Positions 47,901 through 59,233 of a DNA stretch of 64,000 nt are shown piece by piece. The notes under the pieces are model-generated. The model worked only from the letters and a program-made list of their open reading frames with translations. It was not told the DNA's origin and ran no database searches. The stretch comes from Microstegium vimineum (Eukaryota; Streptophyta; Magnoliopsida; Poales; Poaceae). The stretch lies in assembly GCA_022036555.1 (NCBI GenBank), contig CM039141.1, positions 2,019,773 through 2,083,772 of the forward strand, in the 5' to 3' direction. How positions within the stretch are numbered: position 1 is the first letter of the stretch; every line of letters begins with the position of its first letter. A program made the position numbers and the translations under genes.

Positions 47901-50900
47901 CTCGATGGGTCCTCCGGGGTTTCACTCAGCGCCCTAGAGTTGACTACGACGAGACTTTCAGCCCAGTGGTGAAGCCGGCTACCGTCCGCACGGTTCTTTC
48001 ACCGGCTCTCTCCCGCTCCTGACCCGTGCATCAGTTGGATGTCAAGAATGCCTTTCTCCATGGTACTCTGACTGAGATATTCTACTGCAGTCAGCCGGGC
48101 GGTTTCGTTGACTCCTCTCGCCCTGATATGGTCTGCCGGCTCAACAAGTCCCTCTACGGCCTCAAGCAGGCACCTCGAGCTTGGTACTCTCGGTTTGCTG
48201 CCTTCCTACTGACACTTGGTTTTGTGGAGGCCAAGTCAGATACGTCTTTGTTCATCTATCGCCATGGAGATGAGACTGCATATCTGCTACTATATGTTGA
48301 TGACATTGTGCTGACAGCCTCGAGTCCGTCTCTCCTCCGGCGCATCATCACCTCTCTTCAGCGGGAGTTTGCTATGAAGGATCTTGGTGTGCTGCATCAC
48401 TTCCTCGGGGTCACAGTTGAGCCTCGTCCCACCGGACTCCTCCTTCACCAGCGACAGTACACTCGTGACATCCTGGAGCGAGCTGGGATGACTGACTGCA
48501 AGCCTTGTTCCACTCCAGTTGACACTCAGGCCAAGCTGTCAGAGGCCGAGGGCACCCCAGTGACTGACCCCACGGCTTACCGGAGTCTTGCCGGTGCTCT
48601 TCAGTACCTCAGCTTCACCAGACAAGACATCACGTATGCAGTCCAGCAGATTTGTCTTTACATGCATGATCCTCGCAAGCCACATCTCACCGCTCTCAAG
48701 CGGCTCCTTCGCTACCTCCGTGGCACCGTCGACTTCGGCCATCTCCTCCAACGGTCCTCCTCCGCCGAGCTCGTGGTCTACACTGACGCCGATTGGGCCG
48801 GGTGTCCAGACACTCGGCGCTCCACTTCCGGCTACGCTGTCTTTCTAGGCGGCAACCTGGTGTCTTGGTCGTCCAAGCGCCAGCCGGTGGTCTCTCGCTC
48901 CAGTGCCGAGGCGGAGTACCGCGTTGTGGCTAACGGCGTGGCCGAGGCGTCTTGGCTCCGGTAGCTTCTTGCTGAGCTCCACAGCCCCCTCTCCCGGAGC
49001 ACGCTTGTCTACTGCGACAACGTCAGTGCAGTCTACCTCTCCACCAACCCTGTTCAGCACCAGCGGACCAAGCATGTGGAGATCGACCTCCATTTTGTTC
49101 GGGATCGGGTCGCTATCGGCGATGTTCGGATCCTCCATGTTCCGACCACCTTGCAGTTTGCCGACATCTTCACCAAGGGCCTCCCGTCCTCCACCTTCTC
49201 CGAGTTTCGCTCCAGCCTCAACATCAGCAGTGGCTAGTTGCATCTGTGGGGGGTCTCGTGTGTGTGCTCTTATTTCTTTCTTGTTCAGTCTGCAACTCCG
49301 CTGTGCCGGTAGTTGAGACTGCGGGGGGGTGTTGGAGTATATGTATTCAGCCCCATGAGGCCCATGTATGACTCTACTATATAGCTACCCTTCTAGGGTT
49401 AGCCCAGTAATTGAATCAGCTATTCTAGCGCTTATTTCACCGTACTGATTCTTTTCTATTTCTGTAATCCTCTTTGTGATTGGATAGATTCCTTTTAAGA
49501 GAATCTTGGCCTTGACTTGCTTTGAAGTTAAAAGATTACATAACTATTTTCTTATTGTGCTAACATCAATATATTGGGAAGCAAAATATTTTTTTTAAAG
49601 CATCTGCTCCTCATGTGGCTTACTTCTTGATTCCTTGCAGATGGTTAAGATGTTGGACATCCTTGCAGAATACCTCTCTCTTCGGGGATTTCAGTTTCAA
49701 AGGCTTGATGGTAGTACAAGAGCAGATCTTCGTCATCAAGCCATGGAACATTTTAATGCTCCTGGAAGTGAAGACTTCTGTTTTCTTTTATCCACACGTG
49801 CCGGAGGACTTGGTATTAATCTTGCAACTGCAGATACAGTGATAATTTTTGATTCAGATTGGAATCCGCAAAATGATCTGCAGGTTCTTCTCTCTCTCTC
49901 TCTCTCAGTCTCTCTCTCTCCCCCTCCATCCTGGAAGTGTGTGTTTAACTTGTAAAGATTTATTTTTCTTTCCTATGTTTCTTAATATGTCTCGTTTCTT
50001 GCTAGGCCATGAGTAGGGCACATAGGATTGGTCAACAGGAGACTGTTAATATCTACCGCTTCGTCACATGCAAAAGTGTGGAAGAGGATATTTTGGAACG
50101 CGCAAAGAAAAAGATGGTTGTCAAACTGCATAGTTCATGTATTCTTTAGTAGAATTATTGAACTGTCCTTTTTACCTATTTTCCCCCTATTTCAGGTTCT
50201 TGATCACTTGGTTATTCAGAAGCTAAATGCTGAGGGCAGGCTTGAGAAGAAAGAATCTAAAAAGGGTGGTTCCGTATTTGACAAGGTAGGTTTTGGTTTC
50301 GACTATCTTGTTTCCTTGTTTTAAGCTAACTGTTTGGCATGAATTACCCTAGAAGTGTATTGGATGGTTTACAAGATTCATTACTGAGTTTTGTGTTGGG
50401 TGGCCATTGAATGTAGCTTCTGGTTGAAACAAGTTGTATAATGCTTAAAGAAATTTTGATACAGCTTATCCAATGCTGAAAATTGAAGTGTCTTTTATAT
50501 TAATTTTGTTCATTTTAGAAGTTAAATGCATTTGCTTGTTCCATTTGCCTTCTATCAGGATATGATAATCTTGTGAGAAGGAAAAAAAAAGATACATACT
50601 GTATTTTCTTGTTCCCTCTCTATTTCCCTTTTACACTGTTTATCCTATTCTGATGTAAGCTGCACCACTCGGCAGAATGAACTTTCGGCTATCTTGAGGT
50701 TCGGAGCAGAGGAGTTGTTCAAAGAAGACAAGACTGATGAAGAGACCAAGAGGAACCTTGAAAGTTTGGACATTGATGAAATTCTTGAGAGAGCTGAGAA
50801 AGTCGAGACAAAGGGTGGTGAAGGGGAGGAAGGAAATGAGCTTCTTAGTGCTTTCAAGGCATGTGATTTGTATGCTATACCCAAGTTACTGATGCTGAGC

Positions 50901-53900
50901 AGGAACTATTCTGTATTCACTTTTGTTATTCTTCATATTTTGGGTAGGTCGCAAACTTTTCTAGTGGTGAAGATGATGCAACATTCTGGAGTAGGCTAAT
51001 ACAGCCAGATCCTGCAGATATGGTTCAGGTATTGATTGGCTGGCTAGTTTGCCCAGTTATTATAACCAGATTTTGTAATTTCTTCCTGTAAACGTTATCA
51101 GATAGTGATGACTGATATTCTTCAGGAAACTTTGGCGCCTCGTGCTGCACGAAATAAAAAGAGCTATGTTGAAGATCCCCAGCTTGACAAAAATAATAAC
51201 AGCAGGAAAAGACGGGCAGTTGAAGCACAAGAAAAGCCAAGGAGGCGTTCTGGCAGAACTGTGGAAACAGTTAATTTATTACCATTGGTTGAAGGAGCAG
51301 TAGCTCAAGTACGAGAGTGGTCTTTTGGTAATGTTCCAAAGAAGGATGCTTCTCGTTTTGTACGAGCGGTAATATGCATATTATATCTATCTATCTATCT
51401 ATCATTTTTCTGCCTTTTCAGTTGAATCGTGTACTTCTCATAATCGATTTTTGATTGTATATACGAGTGTCTGGAAGCATGATATCAATATGTCATTGCA
51501 TCATTTCTCCTTTTGCTTTGAGTTGTTGCATTGATGGGATATTGTAATACTTTGCATTATGATGGCTATAGAACAAGTAACTATATTAGTCCAGTTCTAT
51601 TGGCATGTAATTGCCACTCGATTTTTCAAGTTTTTTCATGGAAAGTTTTTCTATGGGATCAGTTAGTCTGATTTGGTTGCACTTCATCTGGCATTATTTG
51701 TGAAGCAATATGTGTGTTGATTTACTCTACCCTGATATGTGAAATTTTTTAGGTCAAAAAATTTGGGAATTTAACCCAGATTGGATTAATCATGGATGAT
51801 GTTGGTGGTGTACTTGCGAAGGCACCACATGAATCGCAAATAGAACTATTTGATTTGCTGATTGATGGTTGTCAGGAAGCGGTTAAAGAGAATACGGATG
51901 TCAAGGTAATAAGTCTCTCCTTTTTGTTAACTTTAAAGGGTTTTTTCTGACATTACCATAGTTAAATTCACTTGTGCACTTCCAATATAGGGCACAGTTT
52001 TGGATTTTTTCGGTGTGGCTGTGAAGGCCTATGAATTGCTAGCTCGTGTTGAAGAGCTTCAGTTCTTGGCAAAGCGAATTGCACGTTACAAAGATCCAAT
52101 CAAGCAGTATCGCATCCAGCTTCCTTATAAAAAGCCTCAGTGGTCAGCAAGCTGTGGATGGACTGAAAGTAATTGCATTTAAACCCTAGTTGCTTAGACA
52201 TTTTATAAAAAATTGGGATCTTATAGTTTGTTTCTTGTATGGTTGTAGCTGATGATGCTAGATTGATGGTTGGAATTCATTGGTATGGCTATGGGAATTG
52301 GGAGAAAATACGGTTGGATCCAAAGCTTGGCCTGACAACAAAAATTGCACCAGCAACACTTGGTGAGAGAGAGACCTTTTTACCACGTGCTCCAAACTTG
52401 GATAACCGCGCTAGTGCTCTCCTGCAAAAGGTACCTCTTCTAACTGGAGGTGAACCTCTGGTTTATTTTTAAATGTACATGCGATCAGTTTATTTCCACT
52501 AGGTTCTTAACCTCTTCCCAATTCTTAAACTGAAACCTGCGATGTCTAATCTAACTCTCGGCCCCTAACCAACTTGTCAGCATCGTAAGTTTGCCTCAAC
52601 ATTCCCCCTAGAATAGAATAAGAATGTAAATCTACTTTCATTTATTTATTAGGGATGAGACTTTTTTTTTTCTAGAACTAGAATATTCTGGACATTGTTC
52701 TTTTCTTGGTTTCAAGTGTGTGACTATCTAGTTTATGGGCTACTATAATCATTCAATGAGTTCAGGTTTTGAACTGTTATTGAATTGCAATCCTGAATGC
52801 TTCATAGGATGGATCAAGTAGATTGGCGTTTAGGTGTTACCTTGAGATTGTAATTTTAAGGGCTTGTTTAAATGAATTATCCTATTTTTTTCCTAATCCA
52901 ACTATTTTTATAATGATGCATTTGTAATGCGCGTTTAGGTGTTACCTTGAGATTGTAATTTTAAGGGCTTGTTTAATGAATTATCCTATTTTATTTTTCC
53001 TAATCCAACTATTTTTATAATGAAGCATTTGTAATGCTGTAGCGAATATGAGAATCAAGAAAATGATACAGCGATTTGTTGAATTGTTTGCTTCACATGT
53101 TTTAGTTGCTTCGAGATGTTTGAATTTATTTTAAAAGAGTAAATGAACATTTCACATTGAATTCCATGCCTTTGTTTACTACAACAATTGCATATTCTAC
53201 ATGCTTTACGTTTTTCTTTTTTGCATTCTATTATGTTGACAATAAGTTATATTTGTAAGGAATATGCTAAGTTTAGCGGTAAGAGCTCAAAAGTCAAAGG
53301 AAATGCCCGCCAGACAGTCAATAACGAGAGTAATAGTGGAGCTCGATCAATGAGGGGGCGACAAAAGGATGTACCAGAAAAAGAGGATAATAAGCTGAAC
53401 AAAGATGACATTCAGAAGCGCAAGGTAATAGTGGAAGCTGAAGCAAGAGAAGAAGGTGAAATTTCTGAATCGGAGGCAGAGACCAAGTATCGTCTTGACA
53501 AAGAAGAGAAGTGGCTTGAATGGTGCTCTGAAGTTTTAGATGAGGAACAGGAAACTTTGAAGCGTCTGGATAGGCTGCAGAATACAAGTGTAAACCTCCC
53601 AAAGGAAAAGGTATCTGCTTTTTCTGTGGACAATATATTCTTAAACTGCTCTTCCACCTGAATCTTACCTTAACTTACTGTCAGGTTCTTTCAAGAATTC
53701 GCAAGTATCTCCTGATAATTGGGGACAAAATTGGAGAAGTTGTCCGGCAACACAGTGAATCTTATAGGCAATCCCGTAAGTGTAGTCACATCTCCCATAT
53801 TTATGTTCCCTTCTCCAAATTCAGTCTCAAGAGAAGACTCTCTGTCTTAACATTGTGCAGACGACATAAAAAAACATCGTGCAGACAATTTGAATGGCAT

Positions 53901-54435
53901 ATAATTGGATTCCTTGATAAATCGTGTCTAAATTATTGTGTTGATTGCAGGCATGACCATGAGGTTATGGAATTATGTTGCCACCTTTTCAAATATGTCT
54001 GGGGAGCAACTGCATGATCTCTATTTGAAACTTAGTCAAGACCAACTGGAAGGTGGAGTTGGCCCATCTCATGGTGGCAATTTTGCTTCTGTTCCTCCCA
54101 ATAAGGGAAGTAACTTAAATCAACTTCATCCTTCGAGAAACCAAAGGCCAACTAGGTCTCTCCAGTACAATTCTGAGTCTTTCCATAATAATGAGAGCTC
54201 TGGAAGTTCTGAAGCCTGGAAGCGTCGACGGAGAGCTGACCCAGATAATCAATTTGACACCCAGCCCTTGTATCAACCTCCAATTATGACAAATGGAAAT
54301 AGGTTGCAGGAATCTAGTAGTTCTGCAGGTATTCTTGGTTGGGGTCCAGTTGAAATGAGACGGTATGGTAATGAAAGGCCAAAACGTGGTGTTCACCCAA
54401 GTAATTTTCCTACTGGGCATGGACCTTTGCTGTAG
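35957..54435 (+). CDS. CHR5: CHD1-type chromatin remodeller CHR5 (5' incomplete)
   Basis: A nuclear Snf2 ATPase that slides nucleosomes in transcribed chromatin. 29 exons with matching phases give 1514 residues plus a split codon: 35957-36018, 36858-37283, 37608-37841, 37969-38052, 38395-38454, 38515-38618, 38872-38923, 39012-39075, 39416-39509, 39593-39680, 39767-39901, 41294-41485, 41567-41634, 41835-41928, 42030-42154, 42344-42407, 42995-43204, 49641-49883, 50006-50116, 50196-50285, 50676-50858, 50948-51028, 51126-51368, 51753-51905, 51991-52168, 52249-52430, 53260-53610, 53685-53775, 53951-54435. Order: acidic tail, two chromodomains (FYIKWKGQSYLHCQW; YLVKWQGLPYAESTW), ATPase with ADEMGLGKT and DEAH, helicase C (STRAGGLGINLATAD, SRAHRIGQQ), SANT/SLIDE (HWYGYGNWEKI), CHD1 C-terminal helical domain (EKWLEWCSEVLD). 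One intron starts with GC; another holds a copia element. The first exons are lost at the gap. Confidence 0.93.
40700..40995 (-). mobile_element. Decayed LINE fragment in a CHR5 intron
   Basis: On the minus strand, WGLWKIRNAMCFQNL followed (in another frame) by LLQKIAVMVQSWKLLC-like sequence resembles the C-terminal tail that follows the reverse transcriptase of plant LINE elements. The frames are broken and the fragment is short. It lies in the 1.4 kb intron between exons 11 and 12. Confidence 0.45.
42690..42752. repeat. 31-bp tandem duplication in a CHR5 intron
   Basis: The block TTTCTCACCTGCTATTGCTA plus GCTCAAGCAG is present twice in direct succession, in the intron before the exon that starts at 42995. 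Confidence 0.85.
43918..44018 (+). repeat. 5' LTR of the copia element
   Basis: 101 bp, TGTTGGAG ... TTCTAGCA. A TATATAG sequence lies mid-LTR and may act as its TATA box. Confidence 0.95.
44649..49237 (+). pseudogene. Disrupted copia gag-pol
   Basis: The parts appear in order but in several frames. First comes a gag core (44649-45400; SESASFTRWRDLVLLILRRY, LEGQFLGNAEARAL), then a Gly/Pro-rich linker. A protease motif DWVADSGATFHTT lies at about 45902. The GAG-pre-integrase HHCC block has WHQRLGHPGH and CHACQLGR. Integrase follows with HCDLW, QCDNGREFDNH and SQNGKAERMIR (about 46490-46810). Reverse transcriptase has GKWIWTHK, QLDVKNAFLHGTL and LLLYVDDIVL (47830-48310), and RNase H has YTDADWAGCPDTRRSTSGY and SRSSAEAEYR. 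Frame shifts fall near 45400, between 46930 and 47140, near 47800 and near 48020. A TAG interrupts RNase H at 48962-48964 just after EASWLR, and the frame then continues to a natural stop at 49235-49237. At least five lesions mean it cannot encode a working polyprotein. Confidence 0.88.
49330..49430 (+). repeat. 3' LTR of the copia element
   Basis: 101 bp, two mismatches to the 5' LTR. Its last base is G rather than the canonical A of the TG...CA pair. Confidence 0.95.
49890..49921. repeat. (TC)n microsatellite in a CHR5 intron
   Basis: TCTCTC runs interrupted by one AGTC, immediately after the 5' splice site of the intron beginning at 49884. Confidence 0.85.
52823..53037. repeat. ~108-bp tandem duplication in a CHR5 intron
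   Basis: The block GCGTTTAGGTGTTACCTTGAG through TAATG(A/C)-type AT-rich sequence to GCATTTGTAATGC is present at about 52823-52930 and again at 52931-53037, with small indels between the copies. It lies in the intron between exons 26 and 27. Confidence 0.85.
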
Positions 54436-56624
54436 CTGAAGGAAGTAGATGATGCGAACAACCTTGTCCATTTAGGCATAACTGTTCCCACTGAATTTCA
54501 GCTTCCATATAGTTACAATGGTGGAACTCCGTCGGAATTGAAATTCTTTTTTTCCAAAACAAAAAAAAAAAAGAGCCAAACTTGACCTGGATCGCAGTTT
54601 TGAATTCTGTGCCTCAAAAGGTAATGCCAGGACTCCAGAGGCGACGCGGGGAATTGTTAACAGCTACACTGAATATCCTTCTGACACCATCACAGCAAAA
54701 CAAATACATGGTGGCTTGTGAACTGCCAAGAGGATTAATCGAGGAAGTTTTGTCGGTTCCAGTTTTGTGACTCAATAGAAAAGTTGGGGTCATTTAGAAA
54801 AGTTCATCTCAACAATGATCTATAGTTCAATCTCAATACATGTATTATGTTTACCATTGCAATATAATGAAATATGGTTCAGTTATCCCCCTCCCTCGAT
54901 GTGTTTCTCGCCCTTTTTGTTCTGCGTTGATGTAATATATCAAAGAAACCTTATATAAAAAAAAGATCAAAGAAACGCATGTTCTCATTTTGACTGCAAC
55001 AAAGATGCAGCGGGGCGCTTTGTTTGTTTCAGGGTGGTTGTATACATATTTCAAATAGTTGTTTGACACCCCGGTGTTATCATTTACATTTTGACATGTC
55101 ATGATCTATTTCTATGGTGCTGGTTAGTAGGTGCTCAAAGCCATAACAAGTCATTTGGCTATTCGGAAGTTGCATGAGGCCTACTTTGCCCTGGTTGCTC
55201 CACTTCTGCTATTTAGATGCAGCAAGGATGTTTCTAGTGTTGTATGATGATGACTCAATTGAAATTCTAGTCCTGTATATGCATGATGATGCTCAAATAC
55301 TGATATAGCAGACGCAAGTATTTGATAGCGCAATTGTTGTATGTCTAGAATGTGAAGTTGTGGATGTATCGCTGTTGATACAGACAACTATGAACATACA
55401 GTACATCATATGTCTTGTGCTGTCCTGCAAGACGCACAAGCTGGATGTGTCTTGTGCTGTCCTGCAAGACGCCTGCAAGGGTGTCGTAATTGATATGTCT
55501 ATGTACCCACACCAGCACGAGCTACATTTCAGCAGAGCTGTTCCTGTCCGGGTCGCAGTCTCGCAGAACCGCTTGCGCAGGGCTCTATATGGCGAGAAGA
55601 GGCAATGGTGTTCAGCAATGCATGCAAGGCGATCGAGGCCGCGAGATCGATGCCTGGGCGAGGCGATGGATCGAGCGCCGTGGTCCATGATTCTAGAATG
55701 TCGTCAGCATAGTGACTACTATAACTTGTAGCGGCACATTATATATATTGGTTGAAACTCAGAATGATCTGATCGCCTTCCTCGACAAACAAATACCACA
55801 TTTTTTTTTGTTTATTTCTTGTGAATTGTATATGGGGATCGCTGGCTGCTGATAACTGACTGCTCATCTCTCTGAAAAACGACTAGGCTGAGAGCAGATG
55901 CCAGTAGCAAGAGTTATGCTTTGGTTGTCTTCTTAAAGGTCTGCTCATGAGGTTCTGAATGTGGAATGGAGTCGCTGTTACAACCGTAATTTTTTTCGAA
56001 CAAAACATGCATACTATGCAGCAATGGAATGCCAGTACCACATCCAAACTTTTGGGGAATGTCAGATCAATCTTATAGTATAGTTATATTCTGCGTAATC
56101 AATATATAAACTATAAATGTTGGCTGTGGTGATGGAGCACTGGGATAACTACCGTCTGAAGACAATCGATTAACATGGTGGGCTAAAAACTGAGCATTGA
56201 AAGGAGCCAATTCATCAAGCATGAAACAAACCAGACATATGACAAACAGCAAACATATGATAAACAGCATGAAACAAACCGCAAACATCCTACAGAAACA
56301 GAACAGCTTATATGGCAATAACATACAAACCAAACATAAAGAAACAGAACAGCTTGTGACAAGTAGGTAGGAGTCTCTGACAAATAAGCAACATTCAATC
56401 ACACATGTATAAAACATCGATCAGTTCCAATAAGATCGCTAAACTAGCATTTTCTGATTAATATCATATATAGCATGAGAATCAACAGTAGCATGCAAAC
56501 ATTATATATATGGAATAACCAAGTACAGTAGCAAATAAGGTACGAGATGATAACACCAAAGTTAAGTTAATGTATATATATAATAATGAGCAGACCGACA
56601 CTTTAGTAGGTGCATGGCAGTGGA
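54436..56624. other. CHR5 3'UTR, then intergenic
   Basis: The CHR5 3'UTR probably covers the first 400-500 bases and contains a poly-A-like run near 54560. A direct repeat containing GTCTTGTGCTGTCCTGCAAGACGC lies at 55410-55475. 55.3-55.7 kb has overlapping ORFs on both strands with no recognisable domain. No gene is supported. Confidence 0.4.
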
Positions 56625-57431
56625 TCACACCACGAACACGACACGAACTTGACTTAGGGTAGATGCATGGAGGATCTTGCAGACACACACACGCCTCCTG
56701 CCTCCTGCCTCCTTATTGACCCCAGCCGGCCCTTTGTAGAGCTTGCTAGTTGCCGTCATCTTCGTCTTCGTCTTCGTCGTCAGTGACCTCAGGTCCTCAG
56801 TCTCGGATTCGTCCACCGCAAAGCCATATTTCGAGTACTGGTCGATGAGGGCCTGATGGTAGTCACGTATCTTGATAGCGATATTCATTTCTTCATGGTA
56901 CCAGTCTTGGAATCTCTGGGGATGACTGGCCAGCTGATCTTCAGTCAAATGATTAGCGGCAATCGGGCAGGGCATTATCAACAGAGCGTAGATCTCCTCC
57001 TGCGGTACCAACCTCCTGACTAGCACCTTCTTCGTCGTCTTCTTCTTCTTCCCATCAGCCGGCTCCTCGTCCGCCTTCACCGGCATAGGCATGTAAGGGG
57101 CAAGCTCCTCCCTTGTGGCGTCGCTCATCTCCTCGTTCGCCGCAATAGCCTCCTTCTTCAGCTTCAGGATCTTACCCTCCTTCGACTTCACCATCAGGAT
57201 CTTACGATCCTCCTCCTTCAGCTTCAGGGCCTTACGATCCTCTGACGCGTTCGCCTGTTTCCCCTTGAGGCCAGAGTCGCCGGCCTCCGCCGCGCTCGCC
57301 GCCGCCTTCCCCACGAGGAAGGGGTCACCGGCCTCAACCGCGCTCGCCGCCTTCCCCTCGAGACCAGAGTCAGAGTCGCCGGCCTCCGACACGCTCGCCG
57401 CATTACCGCGACGGGTCCGTGATTGCCCCAT
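56625..57431 (-). CDS. Uncharacterised Lys/Glu-rich protein
   Basis: A single ORF of 268 codons from ATG 57431 to a stop at 56625. The N-terminal third has repeats of the type SEAGDSDSGLEGKAAS / VEAGDPFLVGKAAAS / AEAGDSGLKGKQANAS, three copies of about 17 residues. Next comes a charged segment (RKALKLKEEDRKILMVKSKEG) that is probably helical, then a basic KKKKTTKK patch. A more ordered region follows, with LIMPCPIAANHLTEDQLASH and QRFQDWYHEEMNIAIKIRDY. After ESETED the current frame turns basic and unrelated; the alternative frame gives an acidic end closing at 56746, so the C-terminus may be frameshifted. I do not recognise the family. The KKKK patch suggests a nuclear location. Confidence 0.55.
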   Translation of the reverse strand: MGQSRTRRGNAASVSEAGDSDSGLEGKAASAVEAGDPFLVGKAAASAAEAGDSGLKGKQANASEDRKALKLKEEDRKILMVKSKEGKILKLKKEAIAANEEMSDATREELAPYMPMPVKADEEPADGKKKKTTKKVLVRRLVPQEEIYALLIMPCPIAANHLTEDQLASHPQRFQDWYHEEMNIAIKIRDYHQALIDQYSKYGFAVDESETEDLRSLTTKTKTKMTATSKLYKGPAGVNKEAGGRRRVCVCKILHASTLSQVRVVFVV

Positions 57432-57728
57432 AGCACGCGACCTAACCCGAGATCGGTCTCACGGAAACACGATGCCGATGGGCATGTGATTCTAAACCCG
57501 AACGATGACCGCTAGACCCGCGCTAATTTACTCTTGTACGGTTGTAGAGTATGTTTTTATTTGTGTTAATTTATTTACAATGATTTGAGATACACTAGCG
57601 TAAACTTTTGATGACTCTTGTATGGTCAATGTATATTGTACATTATCTAATGTTGAAATATTAGACATTTATTTGTAGACATTTTGGTTCTTACTTCTTC
57701 TTCTTTTTTTAACGGAAGCTTTTATCAG
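57432..57728. other. Upstream region of the Lys/Glu-rich gene
   Basis: GC-rich for about 100 bases upstream of the ATG at 57431, then AT-rich. No clear TATA box is seen. Confidence 0.35.
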
Positions 57729-58013
57729 AGCATCTCCAAAAAACTCTCTATTTTGTTCCTAAATACTAGGAATAGAGATTTTGTTGAAAAAAAACACTTC
57801 AACAACTTTTGTAAATGATTATACAAATATAGCTATCTTCTATTCTGGGGTTTTCGCTAGACAAATATAGAAGACAAGAATGACTCTCTAGACTGCGTAT
57901 GAGATCTAGAAAAGCTGTTGGAGAGTATAAAGATATAGAAAACGATTTTTACTCAAATGACTTTCTAAATGATGATTTCGAGATTATATTTTACAGAGGC
58001 TCTTGAAGATGCT
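57729..58013. mobile_element. MITE with AGCATCTCCAA-type ends
   Basis: The left end reads AGCATCTCCAAAAAACTCT and the reverse complement of the right end AGCATCTTCAAGAGCC. It is about 285 bp, AT-rich and non-coding. GAGCATCTCCAA termini are common among grass MITEs. No clear target duplication. Confidence 0.5.
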
Positions 58014-59222
58014 ATTAAACCGTAATACATCGAGTTGATGCACATACTTTGAAAGTTTTTATTATTGTTTCTTAGATATGGTTGGATGCTTGGTTGCTAC
58101 ATTTTTTGAAGGTATACGGGTGTATATGTTAGGTATACGGGTGTATATGTGATATCCGCGGATATCGGGCACAAGCATCGTTTTCTACCTGCAACGGTTA
58201 AAATTATTAATTTCAATGGTATCGAGTAAGTATCATCTATAAATTTATTTAGAGATTTGGATACATACATTTTGTAAGAAAAACGTCATATTTGAGCAAA
58301 TCTATGTTTGTCTAGCCACCAATTGCCCGCAGTGTTGCAGCGAAAGACAGTCATTGCTCAGTTGTCATTTCTGCAGAGAGACTTCAATGAATCTCCAACT
58401 GCCAACGCTGCATCATCAAATTCATTTTATATTATTAGCACTAACACGCTTACCCACAACTGTAGTGTCAGCCAATGATGGAGTCGCATTGATCAAGAAC
58501 AGCTAGGATTACACGTGATCTTGGGGCCGGGGGCAAAGAAGCAAGAGCTTATGGAGATGGATGCATCCATGTTGGTCCATGATCCAGGATCATGGAATGT
58601 TCCCTTGTACTACAGCTTATGCTCTCCAACATTTGCAGTTGCGTGGCGTGAATCCTTCCCCTGTACTAATGTTCCTGATTCAAAATGCAGAGCAATGAAG
58701 CCTAGTTCTATCTGTGCCTATTTGTATATCAACAAATTGTGGTTCACTTAAAAAACAAGAAGAGGAAGAAAGATAGAAAATGACAGCCTCACGCTCAGCT
58801 GAGCGACAACGCGTTGTAGAAGTTTCTTGTGCCCGTTTGTACAAGTCACGACAGCCCACTTCACCCAGCCCCGGAGCCGCCTCTAACTCCAACTCCATCA
58901 TCCAAAACCCACCGAAATTCGTTTTTAAAAAACACTAAAATTAACTAACTACCACTAAAACTAACCAAGGAAACCATTTCTTCAAAGTTAAGCAACACGA
59001 ACAGAAGAAGGTTGTTTTAGTTACTGCTAGTACAACTCTAAACAGCCTCCAGCTCCCAATCAGCAAACCATTACAAATAATCACTAGTTCTAGTAGTACT
59101 AATAAATACTCCGTACCATTTAACCATCCCCTAATCGCTTTGCTAAATTACCAAACCAAAAGATCGAAAACCAAGAGGAAACCCAACAAGAAAGCCGTCA
59201 AAATATCCACCACCACAAGAAA
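58014..59222. other. Intergenic, upstream of the glutaredoxin-domain gene
   Basis: AT-rich. A TATACGGGTGTATATGT motif is doubled at 58112-58152. The ORF at 58515-58751 has no recognisable domain. The last few hundred bases are the promoter of the gene starting at 59426. Confidence 0.4.
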
Positions 59223-59225
59223 ACA

Positions 59226-59233
59226 TATATAAA
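59226..59233 (+). promoter_or_regulatory. TATA box of the glutaredoxin-domain gene
   Basis: TATATAAA followed by GC-rich sequence predicts transcription starting near 59255 and a 5'UTR of about 170 bases before the ATG at 59426. Confidence 0.6.

Larger units (their letters stand above)
43918..49430 (+). mobile_element. Copia LTR retrotransposon in a CHR5 intron
   Basis: Direct 101-bp LTRs (43918-44018 and 49330-49430) differ at only two positions (G/C in CAGGCCC versus CAGCCCC, and the last base A/G). A perfect 5-bp duplication CTTAT flanks the element (43913-43917, 49431-49435). The primer binding site TGGTATCACGCT follows the left LTR, and a GCGGGGGGG polypurine tract precedes the right one. 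The element lies in the same orientation as the gene, in the 6.4 kb intron between 43204 and 49641. Nearly identical LTRs indicate recent insertion by plant standards, yet gag-pol is disrupted. Such short LTRs are unusual for copia elements. Confidence 0.95.

Noticed and set aside
55293..55731. Overlapping ORFs of 123-131 codons on opposite strands
   Set aside because: Part of the sequence is a local direct repeat and neither frame resembles a known protein.
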